NCBI GenBank assembly: GCA_963556255.1
Contig: OY744610.1
Location: 9,509,777-9,573,776 of the forward strand
DNA length: 64,000 nucleotides
From: Allolobophora icterica
Lineage: Eukaryota > Annelida > Clitellata > Crassiclitellata > Lumbricidae
Direction of reading: 5' to 3'
Part shown: positions 58,497 to 64,000 of the stretch, piece by piece
Numbering within the stretch: position 1 is the stretch's first letter
How the letters are laid out: the number at the start of each line of letters is the position of its first letter
Translations under genes and position numbers: made by a program
Notes under the pieces: model-generated
Told to the model about the DNA's origin: nothing
The model's input: only the letters and a program-made list of their open reading frames with translations
Database searches by the model: none

Positions 58497-59215
58497 TGAC
58501 ATCGACTTCGTTTTCCATGTTTCCGAAAACATTAAATCTTGATCGTGGATCATGAAATTTATAATTTATAAACATCCGTTTTGAAGGTGTCTAACTGAAT
58601 CTTGTTTTCAGTGAACTGACAAAGTACGGAGAATTGTTACGGCGGAAGAGAAGCGGGTTGAATGCTTGGTTGAACTGTGAATAACTGACGAAGATAGGAT
58701 GGTTTGGGAGGATTGAAGTGTGTTGTAGGTAAGTGATAGGATTCTGTATCCTATTCGTGAAGGTATTTTAAGACCGCCCTACAGTCCCAGAGACCAAAGC
58801 AAGTCACAACAGCCAACTAGATAAAGCGTTAGGTTTGTAAGGCGGAGAGTACGTTCAGAACCTCCCCTGAGACGGTGACTATGTAGGACCCTGAGCAAGA
58901 CCTTCACCCTCCGTTGCTCAGCGCTATCGATGTCCTATCATATTGTCGTGTGTGTTTTTTAAAACAGCGGGAGGGGGCGACATCGAAAGCTGTTTTATTG
59001 TTTTCGTTCTATTGTTAAGGTTCACTTGTGGTTCGTTTCGTCACTGCAACTTTCCTCATAACTTCTATCACTAATTGCATATCGTGTCCCAATTTTATAT
59101 AACAACAGTTGAGATCTTTTTAAAGGTGTCTAACCTGAGTGCTCAAACAATTGGCTGCTGGGTCCCATTCAGTTGAATGTATAAATGCATAATTATACTT
59201 ATGCACACAAACACA
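58497..59215 (+). repeat. Giant inverted repeat, left arm
   Basis: Reverse-complement homologous to 61455-61870 and 62320-62606. Landmarks in this arm: 'cgaaaacattaaatcttgat', 'gattctgtatcctattcgtg', 'gagacggtgactatgtagga', 'gctgctgggtcccattcag'. Confidence 0.9.
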
Positions 59216-59756
59216 CTGAATTTCGATTTAACCAAATAGTATCTTAGAAATTAAGCATAATAACAAAACTCGAATTTCATCCTGTTATTTGGTGGTAATT
59301 ATAATTAAGAAAATAAGTAAGTAAGTAGATAACTAAGTAAGTAGGTAGTAACATTCTCATAGGCTAATGTTCGCGGCATTTGAAAGTCCCACTTTTAGGA
59401 TGTAGGACATGGTAACCGATAAGTTAGAGCGCTTTCTTCGACACCTTTAAAACGTTGTAACAAGGAAGCATGCGACCTTTATGCCGAACGTCCACCCCAG
59501 CCATATTAATCTATGAATGAATTTGACGTCGCTAAATAATGAAAACTACATACATGCATGGATATATGCTTTCACACATACATATAATTTTGCGTACGTA
59601 CATACATGCATATACAGAAATTCGTCCATACACTCATGCATACACATATAAATACACACAAATACAACCAGTCAGACAAACTGACAGATAGCTAGAAAGA
59701 TAAAAAAAGAGAAAAGAACAGAAATGAATGTCTCTTAAATGTCTTAAAACCAACGT

Positions 59757-60215
59757 ATGCCTACAGAAACAGAGACGGCCAGAATGGACGGTAACTATGT
59801 AGGGACTGTCGATACACTGTCGATCTCGGATGCGTATGCAGTCAGGAAGTCATCCGCTGAGAACGAGCGAGCGCTCATGAGCTGGTCAGCCCGGCTCGCA
59901 CCTCGACCCATAAGGACATCGAGAGAAGCCCAAAGGCTCCTGTGGTCGCCTGCGTGGGAGGCGATCCTGTTCTCCCAGTACAGTCTCTCCCGGTCCCGCT
60001 ATTGACGATGCATGCCTCGCACGAACTGAACCCAGGCTAGCCGATCAGCTGGTAGACCGGTGCGCCTGCAGGTTCTTTCAAGGCGGCGAGCCTGACGTCT
60101 GAGGGAACGGCAGTCACCGTCAAACCACGGGGAGAGAGGGCACCGTCGAATTCTGAGCGGGCGTAGAGGGAGAAACTGGTCGATGAGAGCAGACACTGCT
60201 GTCTCATAGGTCGAG
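59757..60215 (-). pseudogene. Non-LTR retrotransposon ORF2 fragment (after endonuclease)
   Basis: One minus-strand frame: RRCPLSPWFDGDCRSLRRQA, RRLERTCRRTGLPADRLAWV, then a TAG, then RDRERLYWENRIASHAGDHR, SLWASLDVLMGRGASRADQL, FSADDFLTAYASEIDSV and a stop. 'aPWFdxxCrxlRRxaRrlEr...yw...ia...gdxrxlWxxlxxllgr' is the linker between endonuclease and RT domains. Only one internal stop, and high GC against the flanks, so a fairly young fragment. It lies in the loop of the large foldback. Confidence 0.8.
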
Positions 60216-60419
60216 AAGCAAGGCCGTAGCTAGGGGGTGTTTTGGTGTTAAACACCCCCGAAATTAAATAATGTAGAAATAAAGTGATGCATTCCTATGT
60301 CTGTGTGACCGTCCGTCTGTCTGACTGTCTGTCCGTCCGTCTAGCTTAACGTCTGTGCGTCTATCTCCCTAGTGCCCAGTGTTTGTGGGCGGGGCGAATT
60401 TCGAATTTCGGGCGCCCAT

Positions 60420-60735
60420 GTTATATTGCACTGGCTATAATCGTTTCTCCTTTATGTGACTTAATCCATCGCCCTCACTCTGCTGCTTCTCTCCGTCTTC
60501 TTCGTTCCTCTGAATGGTTGAACCTTCTAGTTTCCAGTGTCAGGACTTCATTGGCTCGATCGAGGTCTTTAACTTCTTTGGAATGAGCTTCTTCCGCTAC
60601 TTCGTTCATCTATTCTCTCTGGTATCGTCTCTTCCTTCCTTGCCTTTCTTTCGGGGTCTTTCGCACTGGAGCGCATCTGAATGGCTCTCCCACTAGAAGC
60701 GCTTTATAAATATTCTCATACACTGCAATAAAAGT
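60420..60735 (+). mobile_element. Non-LTR retrotransposon 3' end (decayed)
   Basis: A pyrimidine-rich decayed C-terminal segment followed by 'agaagcgctttataaatatt', the common terminus. Preceded at 60230-60420 by a 'gtctgtctgactgtctgtcc' microsatellite-like run. Confidence 0.5.
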
Positions 60736-61387
60736 TAGACTTATATTTTATTCGTTCCGTTGTTTAACGACATCTTGTGGTGCCGTAGCTGTTGACAAAG
60801 AACTTATTGATTCTGTTACATTGGGTCTAAAAAGCAGAGAAAACTACTATTCAGCTGTGTACTAGATTTATATAGGATTGGCTAAAGACAGTCTAAAGGT
60901 GTCTAAAAGAGCGCTATTTCATTATGATTCCAAGGTTTAACGCCGTCATATCAAAGGCCGCTGACGACAATTTAAGGCAACTACAGCGCATTGGAAATGA
61001 ATTTATAACATCTGAAAGATCCCATTTAAAGGGGTCAACACAGAACTTAACATTGTCAGTAGTATTCATTGTTTAACGACACAAAATAATATAGTAAATA
61101 TCGTCTATGATACAAACATTGTGACAATATGAAACCCCATAAAGATTGAACGGTATTTTGCGATTATCATACACAAGAAATATTAAATTTTAAAAAGGAT
61201 TATTGATGAAAATTCTGAACGTACATGACATTCTTAATCTATTTAATTGAATCAAAGAAATCATATTACAAGCTTATTAGACACGTAATATTGGTATGAC
61301 ATTCTTATTCTATTTCTGAATTTTCAAGAAGTTATCATCAATAACTGGCGTCGTCTGAATCGGGTTGCTTTCGGAAAGGCCCTTGCA

Positions 61388-61460
61388 GTGTGCGTGTGTG
61401 TGTGTGTGTGTGTGTGCGCGTGTGTGTGTATGTGTGTGTGTGTGTGTGAGTGTGTGTGTA
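61388..61460. repeat. (GT)n microsatellite
   Basis: GTGTGT run with GC and GA interruptions, just outside the right arm of the foldback. Confidence 0.95.
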
Positions 61461-61942
61461 TAATTATGCATATATACATTCAACTGAATGGGACCCAGCA
61501 GCCAATTGTTTGAGCGCTCAGGTTAGACACCTTTAAAAGATGTCAACCGTTATTATATAAAAATGGGACACGATATGCAATTAGTGATAGAAGTTATGAG
61601 GAAAGTTGCAGTGACGAAACGAACCACAAGTGAACCTTAACAATAGAACGAAAACGATAAAACAGCTTTCGATGTCGCCCCCTCCCACTGTTTTAAAAAA
61701 CACACACGACAATATGATAGGACATCGATAGCGCTGAGCAACGGAGGGTGAAGGTCTTGCTCAGGGTCCTACATAGTCACCGTCTCAGGGGAGGTTCTGA
61801 ACGTACTCTCCGCCTTACAAGCCTAGTACTTTGGCTGTTGTGACCTGCTTTGGTCTCGGTGACTATAGGCATACGTTGGTTTCAAGACCTTTGAGAGACT
61901 GCATGTCTGTCTGTAAATGTGCTTTTATGTGTGTATGAATTC

Positions 61943-61992
<50 letters not shown>

Positions 61993-62082
61993 TATTCTTT
62001 AATTAAGCGCCTGCAAACGCACTGCGCTGTACAAGTACATGTTATGCGATAAATCTTAACTACTAACAGAACAGACAGGCTG

Positions 62083-62176
<94 letters not shown>

Positions 62177-62610
62177 GAATTCATACACACATAAAAGCAC
62201 ATTTACAGCCATTTACAGCCATTTACAGCCATTTACATTTATATCTTCCAAACCTCGCGTGTGCTGTTAATTAAGTCCGAGAACACCACAAAATCACTTC
62301 TGTCCTCAAATCACTCTACGGTCTTGAAATACCTAAACGAATAGGATACAGAATCCTATCACTTACCTACAACACACTTCAATCCTCCGAAACCTCCTAT
62401 CTTCGTCAGTTATTCACAGTTCAACCAAGCATTCAAACCGCTTCTCTTCCGCCCTAACAATTCTCCGTACTTTGTCAGTTCACTGAAAACAAGATTCAGT
62501 TAGACACCTTTAAAACGGATGTTTCTACATTATAAATTTCATGAGCCACGGTCAAGATTTAATGTTTTCGGAGACTCGGAAAAAGTAAGTCGATGTCATG
62601 AGATATTGTT
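61450..62610 (-). repeat. Giant inverted repeat, right arm with insertion
   Basis: Reverse-complement of 58497-59215, split at about 61870-62320 by an insertion that holds two (AT)n tracts (61946-61986 and 62086-62172) bounded by mirrored 'tgtgtatgaattcaggtata' and 'tatacctgaattcatacaca'. A further inverted match links 61865-61885 ('aggcatacgttggttt') to 59743-59762. Confidence 0.9.
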
Positions 62611-62611
62611 T

Positions 62612-62900
62612 TAACCTAGCCCTCCTCCATTATTAAGGCTTGGGACTGGCGCAACCAGCTTATAAGGGCATAGGAGTTTTATTCAGCTTACTAATACGAT
62701 ATTGCTTAACGACATGGCTACAAGGGCCGCTGTCGTCGACGTTACATCACATTACCTTACTTTACTCTTTTAAATTTTAAGTTGATTAATTACCGTTTAG
62801 CGATGCTGTCACAACGAAATTGATTTTCCTCGCCATCCTCTTTAATCAAGGTTTGAGTCTGGAACCACCGAAGTACGGGCAGCGGTGAAGTAGTGGAGGA
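62612..62900 (+). repeat. Two R1 repeat copies
   Basis: 62612-62680 ('tagccctcctccattattaa', 'gcttgggactggcgcaacca') and 62790-62900 ('gtttagcgatgctgtcacaa', 'tcctcgccatcctctttaat'). Confidence 0.65.
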
Positions 62901-62947
62901 GATAGTCGTTAATTCCTTTTGTTTGCGACACCATAATGGCTGTCAGA

Positions 62948-63529
62948 CAGTGTTGGGTAAACTCACACAAGAAATGAGTTAAATCAAAACTCAACTCATG
63001 CACCTCAAAATGAGTTTAAACTCAAACTCAACTCATCGTAAGTGAAATGAGTTAACTCAAACTCACTTGTTAAATGAGTTAACTCATAAACTCACGCGTT
63101 TCATACTAGCACGTTCTAATCGAGCAACAATTTTTCCATCACGCCTACTTGTAACAGAAAAATATTTTCCATCAAGAATGCACGGTACTTCAGCCATGTT
63201 GTTCTTAACGGTTCACAATATACAAAATATGCGGTGCTTAAACACTGTCCGCTAGCAGTGTTTACGACCCTCCCTGCCGTCACCACTCACCAGTATGGAT
63301 AGCCGACGATATAAAAAAAGGCTTGTTTCAACATAATATGTGCCGAATGCCGAAGAGTGAGTTGAGTTTAAAATAATTGACAGTTACAACTCAAACTCAC
63401 AGAAAATATGAGTTAACTCAAACTCATAACTCACACTCTTTAAGGTGAGTTAACTCAAACTCATAAATCACAGCAAGTGAGTTAACTCGTGAGTTTAAAC
63501 TCATCTGAGTTAACTCATACCCAACACTG
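62948..63529. mobile_element. hAT-type MITE with subterminal TGAGTTAACTCA palindromes
   Basis: Ends CAGTGTTGGGTA / TACCCAACACTG with an exact 8-bp duplication ctgtcaga (62940-62947 and 63530-63537). Each end carries about 150 bp packed with TGAGTTAACTCA / AAACTCAAACTCA words, probable transposase-binding repeats. The ~240-bp centre (63100-63345) is unrelated and non-coding. Confidence 0.9.
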
Positions 63530-63599
63530 CTGTCAGAGCCGGTAACGTCGACTTATCCTGAGATGTCGCTTCAGATCATTTAATCATTATTGTTAAATA

Positions 63600-63888
<289 letters not shown>

Positions 63889-64000
63889 AAACAGTCTGAC
63901 CAGCACCGGCTGCCCTTACACTAGGGAACCTGCGGGCCTTTTGAGAGCCGTTGGTGAGAGACCGTATGGCGTCTCACTTATTCCGTTGCTCACTTATTCC

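Overview
This is a gene-poor, repeat-rich stretch of an animal nuclear genome. Coding sequence is broken by GT-AG introns, microsatellites are long and abundant, and many DNA transposons, non-LTR retrotransposon tails and SINEs are nested in one another. The frequent 'taggcctac' words, the Mab-21/cGAS-like gene and an F-box plus beta-propeller gene suggest a marine invertebrate. I lean towards a deuterostome such as an echinoderm, with low confidence because no decisive marker is present.

Four to five host genes can be supported. (1) 190-5768 (+): the 3' end of a single-pass membrane receptor with IPT/TIG (plexin/Met-like) ectodomain, two furin-type sites, one membrane helix and a cytoplasmic tail made of five 24-residue repeats carrying YLQP tyrosine motifs. 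(2) 13109 to about 17215 or beyond (+): an immunoglobulin-superfamily gene with a signal-peptide exon, two phase 1-1 Ig exons and possibly a Pro/Thr-rich stalk further down. (3) 18680-19385 (-): Thr-rich mucin-like sequence ending in a short Cys-containing tail. (4) 36271-39111 (+): an intact 946-residue Mab-21/cGAS-like protein that keeps the GS and DxD nucleotidyltransferase motifs. (5) 45074-47010 (-, 5' end beyond): an F-box exon spliced in matching phase to a beta-propeller-like exon that carries one TA-slippage frameshift. A broken BTB/BACK gene lies at 6120-6520. Genes 1, 2 and 4 are the kinds of protein used in recognition and innate immunity, but the sequence does not show that they work together.

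Most of the rest is mobile DNA. Six hAT-type elements have 8-bp target duplications (3146, 8152, 12294, 32419, 43404, 62948). There is a piggyBac remnant at TTAA sites (14826-16446), two Tc1/mariner elements (8373-9320 nested inside a hAT element; 52766-53996 with perfect 46-bp inverted ends), a Helitron-like element holding a G-rich minisatellite (26461-27432), TIR elements at 20516 and 41684, three copies of a tRNA-derived SINE, and many 5'-truncated non-LTR retrotransposon fragments.

From about 48.4 kb to 63 kb I see no host gene. The region is a patchwork of one diverged repeat family with recent tandem duplication (57638-58149), a longer segmental duplication (49790/54155) and a giant foldback (58497-59215 against 61450-62610). 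Most long reading frames in the window are translations of microsatellites (AGT, GAT, ATCC, CT, AAT) and are not genes.
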